Of a DNA stretch of 13,457 bases, positions 1 through 7,929 are shown piece by piece. How positions within the stretch are numbered: the first letter of the stretch is position 1; each line of letters starts with the position of its first letter. The position numbers and the translations under genes were made by a program. Where the stretch lies: the NCBI GenBank assembly GCA_014885115.2, contig WKLE02004012.1, positions 1 to 13,457 of the forward strand, given 5' to 3'. The notes below the pieces were generated by a model. The model was not told the DNA's origin. It ran no database searches and worked only from the letters and a program-made list of their open reading frames with translations. The stretch is from Asterionellopsis glacialis. Its lineage: Eukaryota; Bacillariophyta; Plagiogrammaphyceae; Rhaphoneidales; Asterionellopsidaceae.

Positions 1-2402
1 TCAGTAACGGAAGTTTTGACATTACCAATGGAACTCAGATCTGCTGAGACATTTTCAGCTTCAACAATCATGATGATACCTGGACTTGCCTCCTGTTCAT
101 GGAGATTATCATCATCATCTTCTTCACCATCTGCTTTACACAGATTTTTGTATGTATAATTAGGATTCCTACGGTAATCATGAATCATATCGAACTGGTG
201 TTCCGTTTTGTAGGTTGAATTCTCTACATGTAATTCATCAAGAATTTCATGGTCTGTGAGGGGTGTGTGGAGAAAGTCAACAACATTACTCCCAATCATA
301 TAGCTTTGATCACCAATTTCGGGTACATCTAAAAAGTTGTAATTGATCGTGTATTCAAATACGTCACTAACACCTTTGAAGAATCTATAATGATTTTAAA
401 GAAATACAAAGGTGCAGCAAAAAAGGCAGGGGAAAAAGAAGGATGAGAGATTGGAGTTCCAAGGAGTAACCCACCAAATACATAGACCCACAACAAGTAA
501 CAATAAAGAGAAGAACAGGTGTTCTTTGATAACTTACAATTCATTCATAACAAAGAGTCCATCCGGTTTGAGCAGAAGTGATAATGCTGAAAAGATATCA
601 AGTTTCTTGGATACTGAGAATGCAAGTACTGTATCTGACAAATCCACCATTACCATATCAAACGTTCCAAAGTATTCTACTGGAAGCATCAACAAACTCT
701 TCGAAGCATCGCCGAACCACCATTGTACCTTGGGATTATTAAAATGCGGTTTGGCACCAAAGTATTTAAAGGCGCCACGTGTTACTTTTTGATCCAATTC
801 AAGTCCTACAGCAAGTTCCAAGGATGGATATTTCACAATTTCATTTAATAATCCAGAATCACCACCACCTACCCAAAGTAAACGTTTGACATCACCCTTG
901 ATATATTTGGCTGGCTTGTGTACAAACATTTCATGATAATGTGGCCAATACGATTCACAAATTTGAAATATTTCATCCAAGTAAAAGCACCCATTGCTGT
1001 TTTTGATATGTTGATAATATTCAATCTTTTGGTAATGAGAATGTACAGTTTCCAAATGTTTGTATTCGTACATTGCCTTGGTCAAGGTTTCATATTGATA
1101 GATCTTACGAAGAAAATCATCGACAGTTGCAACTGCTACATCACTTGCATTAGGTTCTTCATCATCTTGGAGGAGTAGAGATGTGGTTCTTTTTGTATTT
1201 TCATCATCATTATTTTTCATAGTAATGATCATATCTTGCAAAGCCTTGGCAGCCATACCAATAGCTGTGGACAATGCGTCGTGGTATTTCGCAATTAGGT
1301 CTAATTCAAATTTAGGAATAACTTCTTCCTCGTATGCTTGTGGAATATCCAATTTGCCTATTTCATCAAGTCGCTGGTATTCATCTTGCATGGTTTCAAG
1401 TTTTTTATGGATATTTTTCGTTGGCTTACGACCATTCCTCCAAACAAGTTTATAATCTTCATTTTCATCTGCAGAATATTGTATATCAAACGCAAGCTTT
1501 TGTCTCGAAAAGTTCCATCGGCGTGGATAGTCTTCTACAAATCCATAATCACGAAATAAATCAGCTGTACCCCATTGATAGGAACGTCTTTCACAACCAT
1601 TACAATTATTGTATGATATGTACAGTTCTTCACCAACATGTATATCTCTAGATGCATCTAGTTTTAATCCCTCTTCATCATAAAAAGAGGATGCAATTTC
1701 GGTGTTTAACTTGGTAGGGTTGTTATGATGATTTATCATATCAAATACAGGTACCATGACACGTCCAAAACGCTGTTTTTCGACTAATTCAATGGCATAT
1801 TGTGCTGATGGAGTTGTAGTACATTCTGCTTCACCAAAGGTTGTCAAGTAATTAGGTGGTAATATCGATTCTTTCCATCCAAATTTACCCATTTCATATC
1901 CAAATCCTATAATCATTTCTAATAATTGTTTACCTTGGTCAGAAAAGGTTGGTGGAATATGACCTTCTGATTTGGTTTGTAAATAGGAAATGTATGGTTC
2001 GTATTCACTCTCGTCACCTAATTCAATTTCTTCCAACACAATGTAGGCTAAATTGCATATATCATCATCAAAATCTTCGGTTGCTGCACCATGAATCATT
2101 ACGTCGGCTGGTATATATAAGAGTCGTTCGTGACGATGAATATCAGATTTGGCAAATATACCGAATTCATCAGAATCATCCGTACGACGACGAATTTCAA
2201 GTTTATCATTCATGTATCCACCCTGTTCCTCCGAACGTAACCAATCTATCATATTTTGTATTGCTGTATCAGCATTATAATCATCTTCATTTTCAACGAC
2301 TACTTCCTCTTGTTCTTGTGCATGAATGACAGACAAGAAGGATAAACTGCTCATCCACGCATAGTAGCTTAGTGCAAGAAGCGATGACGACCAAAACCTC
2401 AT
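1..2402 (-). CDS. SET domain / spermidine-synthase-like fusion protein, two exons, 3' end off the window
   Basis: The ATG is at 2400-2402. Exon 1 is 538-2402 and exon 2 is 384 to the left edge, giving at least 749 residues. Residues 1-28 are a hydrophobic signal peptide ending IHA, followed by an acidic stretch. Residues about 66-290 read as a SET domain of the Rubisco-LSMT/SETD type: FGIFAKSDI (80-88), DMINHHNN (221-228), GEELYISYNN (257-266) and DYGFVEDYP near 285-293. After a helical linker, residues about 470-660 resemble an aminopropyltransferase: YHEMFVHKP (489-497), GGGDSG (512-517), ELD (535-537), GDA (564-566) and VDLSD (586-590), which match the AdoMet-type binding loop and catalytic-Asp region of spermidine synthases. 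An acidic linker follows, and the last visible residues (about 723-749, GIIMIVEAENVS) could begin another domain, perhaps AdoMet decarboxylase-like (inference). Protein lysine methylation and polyamine-type chemistry are family expectations only. The signal peptide argues for the endomembrane system rather than the nucleus. No ASAFAP plastid motif is seen. Confidence 0.85.
385..537 (-). other. Intron 1 of the SET/spermidine-synthase-like gene (153 bp)
   Basis: On the minus strand the donor is GTAAGT (537-532) and the acceptor TTATAG (ends at 385). Splicing joins GAA TT with A TTC TTC, so the reading passes from ...VMNEL into FFKGVSDVFEY without a shift. Without splicing, the frame ends at the TAA inside GTAAGT. 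The phase match and the intact open frame across all of exon 2 down to position 1 support the call. Confidence 0.88.
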
Positions 2403-3206
2403 GGTGAGTGTGGTAGTCTAGTTCCGTGACAAAAGCTACTCTGTTCTAAATGTCAGATGAGTGTCTATATTGTTGTACAGAGTTCGATTCGTCAGTCGTC
2501 AGAAGGGCAACAGAACTGCTTGGCCTGTTGGTTACAACTTGGAGATGTTGTAGATGCCCAACACCGACCCGTGACCAAGCTCACCACCCAACAGAAAAGA
2601 TATCAGAGAAAGGAACAGAATATTCAAAAAATATTTTGGTCAAATCGAGACCTCAAGACGCCCGTTATTTACATTTAGCGAGCGAATTTATGCCCACAGT
2701 AAGTATTAATATTAATAAGAAGACATATTATAGAGGTCCTACATGTTTCCCACCGTACTCGTACGCCGCGCTTCATGACGCTAGAGCTGAGTTACAGGAC
2801 ATGCTCGCTCGCTAAATCGATACACATGAAAAAGGTTTTCCATCCAAATAAAAAAGGCTGAGGAGCAATCCTATGATGAGTGTCGTCTGCCCCTTGTCTG
2901 TAAAACACAGGAAACTGAACATCGTGCGTCGGACAGACAAGTGCATATAAGCAAGCAACCCGAGGACGAGCAAGAGCAACACCGCTGGAAGGAGAGCGTC
3001 CCATGAACGAAACACCACAATTACAACATTTCAAAAACACAAAACCAGTGTTTTAGTTTGCCGTATCGATTGTCTGGAGTGTGTATTGCTACTTCTCTTG
3101 CGGTTCTAAAGAGTCAATAAGTTGTTCTTCAGATCTCTACATTAAAGTCTGAAATTTTAGTGGACAATAAAAAATCTCATTTTTATAAACGAAACAAGAA
3201 ATCATC
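2403..3206. other. Divergent intergenic spacer (804 bp)
   Basis: The two flanking genes are transcribed away from each other, so both promoters must lie here. Open frames in the stretch (for example 2450-2815 plus) have random-looking composition and no recognisable motif. Visible structure: a 14-bp AT palindrome TATTAATATTAATA at 2703-2716, a GGTCCTA word at 2734-2740 and a 13-bp inverted repeat (2673-2817, listed separately). The last 50 bases before the right-hand gene are A/T-rich with TATAAA at about 3184. No RNA gene was recognised. Confidence 0.6.
2673..2817. repeat. 13-bp perfect inverted repeat in the divergent promoter region
   Basis: ATTTAGCGAGCGA at 2673-2685 is the exact reverse complement of TCGCTCGCTAAAT at 2805-2817, with 119 bases between. 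The arms contain the short direct repeat AGCGAGCG. Flanking bases do not extend the match. It could be a paired protein-binding site serving both genes or the ends of a small insertion; nothing inside looks like a transposase. Confidence 0.6.
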
Positions 3207-4307
3207 ATGTTTTCATCACGACTTGCCACAACACCCACTCCATCTAAAAGTACAGCACGACGCAGTGCACGTACTTCTCGTAGTTCCACCGGTAGTTATA
3301 ATTATTCTTCCAATGGTGCTGCTGGTGTTGCATCTGGTGATCGCGGTTGGGGACGATCAAATTCGAGAGGATCGGATGGTAGTGGTCCGGCAAGTGGTGG
3401 ACGTCTTGGTATAAAGGGGAAGGCACGTAAATGGCATTTAGTGAAGCGTCCACCTGCAGCGGGTGTTGGATTTCTTGTACCTACATGGAAACCCGTAGCT
3501 AACCTAACACGGGAAGAAAAAGAAGAGTATAATGCCATTCAAACTGCCAAAGAAGAAGCCAAGCGACAAAAAGAAAAAGAATTAGCACAGGCACAACAGT
3601 CAGAAGCACAACAAGAAGAAGGAGTATCATCTACGACCACAACGACAACTACTACAGAACAAGAAAAGAAACTTTCTGCTGCTACACCAAACAATAATGA
3701 TGCACCAAAAGAGGGAAATGGAACATCCACACCAACAACAAAAATAGTGCCAACAAAGGACAATACAGAAAGTACAAGTGTTCCAGAAAAAATGGATCTA
3801 AAAGAAGAAGAAAGGGTTGAAAATAAAAAGTCTGCCACAGAAACAACGTCGACAGCAATAACATCAGGATCAACCACTGCACTAAGTAATACTGCTACTC
3901 CTACAGTTTCATTTGCCATGGATGTTACAACTAACACGGATGTAAACAATGACAGTAAGAAAGGTGATTCAGCGGAAACAACAACATTATCAGGGATAGT
4001 TGAAAAGGAAAAATCGACATCACCAATACAAACAACAACATCATCAACAGAGGCAGGTAATAGTAGTACCACAGATGCTACATCGACTCCAATTTCAGTT
4101 ACTGCTACTACTGCTGCTGAGACAACAGCTTCAAAAACCAGTGCTGTAAATGATACCGAAAACGCAGGAAATCTAACCGACACAACTACTAATCAACAAC
4201 AAGAACAACAACTACCACTAGCAACAGAAAAACAACCAAATGCGGTGAATGACAATTCTTCGTCCTCAGAACCAGCATCGAAACGTGCAAGAGTGGAGGA
4301 AAGTTGA
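3207..4307 (+). CDS. Basic N-terminus, Thr/Ser-rich low-complexity protein; possible BCL7-like SWI/SNF subunit
   Basis: A single open frame of 366 residues, with an A at -3 of the ATG. The start is Ser/Arg-rich and basic (1-65). A short ordered-looking segment follows at 66-108: KARKWHLVKRPP (72-83), then LVPTWKPV (90-97). Its spacing recalls the animal and plant BCL7 N-terminal motif (RKWEKKWV ... KWVPV). A charged K/E/Q helix runs from about 101 to 137. The rest is disordered Thr/Ser/Asn/Glu-rich sequence, with a run of eight Thr near 143-150. The extreme C-terminus, SKRARVEES (358-366), looks like a nuclear localisation signal; BCL7 proteins also carry a short KR-containing motif near the C-terminus. 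I see the motif pattern; the link to chromatin remodelling is an inference. Otherwise this is an unknown, probably nuclear, low-complexity protein. The antisense frame opposite it is a composition artefact. Confidence 0.8.
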   Translation: MFSSRLATTPTPSKSTARRSARTSRSSTGSYNYSSNGAAGVASGDRGWGRSNSRGSDGSGPASGGRLGIKGKARKWHLVKRPPAAGVGFLVPTWKPVANLTREEKEEYNAIQTAKEEAKRQKEKELAQAQQSEAQQEEGVSSTTTTTTTTEQEKKLSAATPNNNDAPKEGNGTSTPTTKIVPTKDNTESTSVPEKMDLKEEERVENKKSATETTSTAITSGSTTALSNTATPTVSFAMDVTTNTDVNNDSKKGDSAETTTLSGIVEKEKSTSPIQTTTSSTEAGNSSTTDATSTPISVTATTAAETTASKTSAVNDTENAGNLTDTTTNQQQEQQLPLATEKQPNAVNDNSSSSEPASKRARVEES

Positions 4308-4978
4308 AGTAATGATTCATGACATCATTTTTTTTTAATTATTGGAGGATTTGCACCATTATTATTTGGACAAGAGAGATTGTATTGTATAATACTATTA
4401 TCTTAACTAACTTTAAACAAGTGTTGTCGCTTTTTGAAAATAACGTACACATGTTTCCTCGAAGCATAGGGAATCGATAGAACTTTGTTCACGTGCAGTA
4501 ACAGTAGGAAGGATCCGCACATTTGTAAAATAGATGGGTATATACTGTATGAAACCTTCATGCAGCCCTCTTGCTTTCCAATAGTACATCTAACAACAAA
4601 AAGTTTAATTCGATAACAATGGATCTAAAACGCCATGCACGTACACGCAACATTATCTGTCATGTGGAAACATTTTCTCTTGTTGCTGTATTGCTATAGT
4701 GCACTAACAAAACATAAAGAAAGACAATTTCAAAGAGCATGAAGACTGTAGTGTACGTGCATTGATGCAGAAATGCATTGTGTCTATTATGCAGTTACAT
4801 GTCAAAAGTTATACTTATAAGTATGTCTTTTTTTAGTGTGGCATTGACGCCATTGTCACGGATGCAAAAAAAAGACAATCATAAGTCTCTCCGTTTTCAA
4901 TAATACCATTTACTTCCCATGGAAATCAATTGCATCGATGTAGGCTTCTTTATTGGTGGTACACAAAAAAAACGAGTT
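4308..4978. other. Intergenic stretch between the Thr-rich gene and the protease pseudogene
   Basis: No open frame of note on either strand. It begins with a T-run (about 4327-4336) just after the stop codon, likely part of the 3' UTR. A 14-bp perfect palindrome ATACTTATAAGTAT lies at 4811-4824, and an imperfect one, TGCAT-TG-ATGCA, near 4760. Several A-runs occur near 4865-4975. No tRNA or other RNA was recognised. Confidence 0.55.
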
Positions 4979-6650
4979 TTATACCCGTAACTCCTTGGCT
5001 CGGTAAGAACGTAATTGATTTTTGCTACCATTTTTCTCAATAATACCAGTATTATTGTCTTCTGCAAGTATTTCAGTGGTGGTATCTTGATAGGGGGGTG
5101 AACCTGTCGCTGTAATGGCCTTTACTACAAGTTTGTCTGTATCTCTATCAAACTTTTGCCAGAATGCAAAAGATACGTTCAATTGTGCGTATATTGCAAT
5201 ATTGTGCTAAGCTCTACGTTGAATATAGCATTCCTTCTTGAGCTTCACACTGTATTTAGTAGAAGGATCAAAAATTTCCTTATTTGAAATATCTTGATCA
5301 CAACCAAAGACTTCGTAGAAAGAATCAACTTCTTCTTTTGTAGCAAAAGCATTGTAAGTGATGTCAATAGTAGCAGCAAATATTGGATTAAAAGTTGGTA
5401 CGTTAGATTTAGAGGGCGTGTCCGTAGGGAACATGAAAGGTGGCGATGAGGGTACTTCCGAAGGAACATGAAAATAGAAGGTAACGGTGAGGGCACTTCC
5501 GACGGGAACATGGGAACGGATTGTGACGACGAGGGCACTTCCAACGGGAACATGGAAACAAAACGTGACGATGAGGGCACTCCCGACGGGAACATGGAAA
5601 CAAAACGTGACGATGAGGGCACTTCCAACGGGAACATGGAAACAAAACGTGACGATGAGGGCTCTTCTGAAGGGTACTTGGATGGATCCATGGAAGGCGC
5701 TTCGCTAGTAAAGGTGTATTTGATAATACCATTCCAAATCCTAGTGCTATAGATTTGTCCAAAATGATTCTTTTCCCTAATACCTTCATAGACTATGATT
5801 GTACCTGGCACTTCACGAAATAGTACACCCTCAATTACACCGTTAGTTTATCGTATATAAGAAGATCCATACCGTTGTATATAAAAGGACTGGTTTGTCC
5901 ACGGACCCACTGGAATAAGATTATCAAAGTTAGGCAAGGATGTTCTAGCATGTAGGCCGAAGCATGTGACAGATGTATTATTATATACAAAAGTTCAGTC
6001 AGATTCAGTGGTGGTATAGTCACCTTCTTTGGTATAAATTAAGACTCCGTAGGCAAATAAATTTGCCTTTGTTGTGTGAGTATCAAAACCTGTCACAAGG
6101 ATGTCCTTCAATGCTTCGATCTTGAACATGTCCCCCCCATTAATGTAATTATTGTCGGCGTAGGTAGTGGATCATTTCTTGACCATCGCAATCTTCGTGA
6201 CAAGACACATCGGTCTCAGTTGCTTCACATTCGCCGTTGTCGCAACAATCAGTTTGAGGTGTGCTCGTGATACACAACCCTAAAAGCGTATTGCATGTAT
6301 CGATTCCATTGCAGGCTTTATTATCGTCACAATCTGTATCACTTGTACAGGTTTTAGTGGTGGGATGGTAGTTTGCAACGTTCATCCTCTCATTATTTAT
6401 TTGCCTTACATCGTCATTATCAACGTTTCCAATGTATTTGCTGTTGTATTTATTTGTTGGATTCGAGAACATTTGGATTCGTAGGCATGAGCTTCCAGCA
6501 TTGTTGTCGCATCGGTTATTTCTGCGGTCGTAGGCAAGAATGGAACGGAATTCTCCTTGAGGGTCGCGATATCCATAATTGTATCCTTCGTGACCGCATT
6601 TTTTGCCGTTCCCCTATTGTGTCTACAACCCTGTTTAAAAGTCATACAGT
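4979..6650 (-). pseudogene. Decayed reprolysin-like (M12B-type) metalloprotease with Cys-rich and PS-repeat modules
   Basis: Reading right to left, the first recognisable piece is QGCRHNRGTAKNA (about 6595-6633), the tail of a metzincin zinc site (HExxHxxGxxH). The HExxH half is absent. After a frameshift near 6595 comes YGYRDPQGEFRSILAYD and FSNPTNKYNSKYIGN, typical of the end of this peptidase domain in algae. Next is the module CTSDTDCDDNKAC to SCHEDCDGQE, which ends at TAA 6149-6151. A second frameshift near 6160 leads into NNYINGGDMFKIEALKD and a beta-rich domain interrupted by TGA (5995-5997) and TAA (5848-5850). Then follows the 42-bp PS-repeat array with a one-base loss near 5463, and a C-terminal domain split by TAG (5207-5209) that ends at TAA 4979-4981. 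The 5' half of the peptidase was not found. Sequence between the lesions is still highly readable, so the decay appears fairly recent. An introns-only explanation would not remove three in-frame stops. Confidence 0.82.
5414..5700 (-). repeat. 42-bp coding tandem array (Pro/Ser repeat)
   Basis: Plus-strand units beginning GGGCACTTCC (or a variant) start at 5414, 5450, 5491, 5533, 5575, 5617 and 5659. Spacings are 36, 41, 42, 42, 42 and 42. The minus strand reads PSSSRFVSMFPLEV-type units of 14 residues. The single 41-base spacing marks a missing C (CATGTTCC-TTCGG against CATGTTCCCGTCGG) and coincides with the reading-frame change. The array belongs to the protease pseudogene. Confidence 0.85.
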
Positions 6651-6800
6651 AGGTTTTCCCTTTCTCTGGCAGCAGAAAACTTGAAAGATTTTTTGGTTTT
6701 ATGACATATCAAATTATTTTTAACAGTTCGGATCTTCCAAAACCCGAACCAGTACACACCGCACCGTACCGGTTACCAAGGTACTCTGTATCCATACCTG

Positions 6801-6836
6801 TAGTAGGCACACAACAGATAGCAGGCACACAACAGG
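6801..6836. repeat. 18-bp tandem duplication
   Basis: TAGTAGGCACACAACAGA (6801-6818) is followed directly by TAGCAGGCACACAACAGG (6819-6836), 16 of 18 bases identical. The shared core AGGCACACAACAG is exact. It lies just outside the right end of the protease pseudogene. Confidence 0.8.
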
Positions 6837-7170
6837 GTTTTAGTAGGACCTCCAGTCTCATAATTTCTTCCAGGTATTTATCGTCCTTTTTAGAGGTATT
6901 AACCTTCGACTTATGGGGTATAATAGAATGGATAATAGGCCCTCAGGTGCAGTAATCTGCAATAATGTAAATATTGGTTTTTATCCCTGATGGTTCGGGG
7001 TTCGCGTTTTTGTGGTTCACTGTATTCCCGTAGGACCTAGCGTACGGTAGAAAGGAGTACCTAGTACTGTCTAAGGATCTAGTCCTAGACTGCCTACTGT
7101 TGAACTCTACATACATCATTAATCAGTTCTCTTTCAATATGAACAAAAGGTTGTGCCATACATGGTCAGG

Positions 7171-7248
7171 TGTGATGGTTTCAGTCAATCAACATGTTGA
7201 TTCGGGCTTTGAAGGCCAATTAGAGGACTTACAGATGCAGGTAGGACC
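7171..7248. repeat. Diverged direct repeat, copy A
   Basis: Shares with copy B (7593-7698), in the same order: TGATGG, CAAT, TGTTGAT, CTTTGAA, CAATTAGA, AGAGGACTT, CAG and GTAGGAC. Copy A lacks two insertions of about 12 bases present in copy B. Neither copy contains a coding segment. Confidence 0.55.
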
Positions 7249-7592
7249 TTGGTCCTACAAGCACTGTAACGTGCATCTGTCCTATTGCTCCTCCTTGAGC
7301 TTATTGGGCTATTAGTCCTAATCCAATACAACATGGTTGAAGTGTCCCACCGCGAGTGTGCAGTAAGCTGCAATGTTGGAGATTCGGAATACGTAATCTC
7401 AACCCTGGTTCACCGACCGATATTTCTGTTACTGCATTCCTCTCTACTACTATCTTCCTGGGTCCTACGAGAGACTCTAGGACCTGAGGTCCTAGATCCT
7501 TAGGACTACTGTACTTCATATTGTAAGAAAAGAACGGGCACAAAATAATAGCGCCCCTTACATGTAAGTGCCCTAAACTGACAGTCACTCAG

Positions 7593-7698
7593 TATGATGG
7601 TATAACCCAATGAATAATAATATAATATGTTGATAGAGCCTTTGAAAGTCAATTAGACTACCTGGTAGAGGACTTTCAGGCTTTATTTCGTAGGACTT
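7593..7698. repeat. Diverged direct repeat, copy B
   Basis: Second copy of the repeat at 7171-7248, about 420 bases downstream in the same orientation. One of its extra segments contains the TACCTGGTA word that is also frequent in the 11.6-12.2 kb gap. Confidence 0.55.
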
Positions 7699-7929
7699 TT
7701 TGCACCGACCATCTGTACGACTAGGACCTAGGTCCCAGGACCTACACAGTCAGTCCCACTTTGGCATCAACTTAATGTCAAAAAAAAAACATGGCACGAT
7801 TGAAAAAAAGAAAAATCAGGTACGGACATGGTTTTTCTTCCCTCTCAATAAAAAATCAATCGTACACGTACCTGTAATCCTGTAAAAAACAAAAAACAGA
7901 AAACAGAAAAGGCATACTAATAAACAAGC

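Larger units (their letters stand above)
6844..7740. repeat. Cluster of GTAGGACC / GGTCCTAC palindromic words
   Basis: TAGGACC or its complement GGTCCTA occurs at 6844, 7031, 7242, 7251, 7461, 7478, 7488 and 7722. Several pair into hairpins: GTAGGACC-TT-GGTCCTAC (7241-7258), CTAGGACCT-G-AGGTCCTAG (7477-7495) and the perfect palindrome GGACCTAGGTCC (7724-7735). The same words recur at 2734, 11398, 11572, 12010 and 12563, and I saw none inside the intact coding regions. Confidence 0.7.
6651..7929. other. Repeat-rich intergenic stretch
   Basis: No supported gene. It holds an 18-bp tandem duplication (6801-6836), clustered GTAGGACC/GGTCCTAC palindromes (6844-7740), two diverged copies of a roughly 80-105-bp repeat (7171-7248 and 7593-7698), and an A-rich run (7780-7925) that leads into the next gene. 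The last includes several A-tracts and is the likely promoter or 5' UTR of the gene at 7930. Open frames here are short, overlap the palindromes and match nothing I recognise. Confidence 0.6.

Noticed and set aside
2317..2402. Plastid targeting of the SET fusion protein
   Set aside because: The N-terminus is a plain signal peptide; no ASAFAP-like motif follows the predicted cleavage site.
2450..2815. Plus-strand open frame of 121 codons in the divergent spacer
   Set aside because: Amino-acid composition looks random, no motif is visible, and it overlaps the inverted repeat and promoter DNA of both flanking genes.
3539..4183. Long antisense open frame (214 codons) opposite the Thr-rich gene
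   Set aside because: It is the complement of ACA/ACT/GAA-rich codons, giving a Val/Ser-rich low-complexity peptide; it is a shadow of the gene on the plus strand.
5414..5700. Array considered as a CRISPR or minisatellite outside a gene
   Set aside because: Units adjoin without unique spacers, and they encode an in-frame protein repeat on the minus strand.
5468..5752. Plus-strand open frames across the 42-bp array
   Set aside because: Any frame stays open in a 42-bp repeat without stops. The minus-strand reading matches a known type of Pro/Ser repeat and continues into flanking domains.
7171..7698. Paired direct repeats as LTRs of a retrotransposon
   Set aside because: There is no coding sequence, primer-binding site or polypurine tract between them, and they are only about 420 bases apart.
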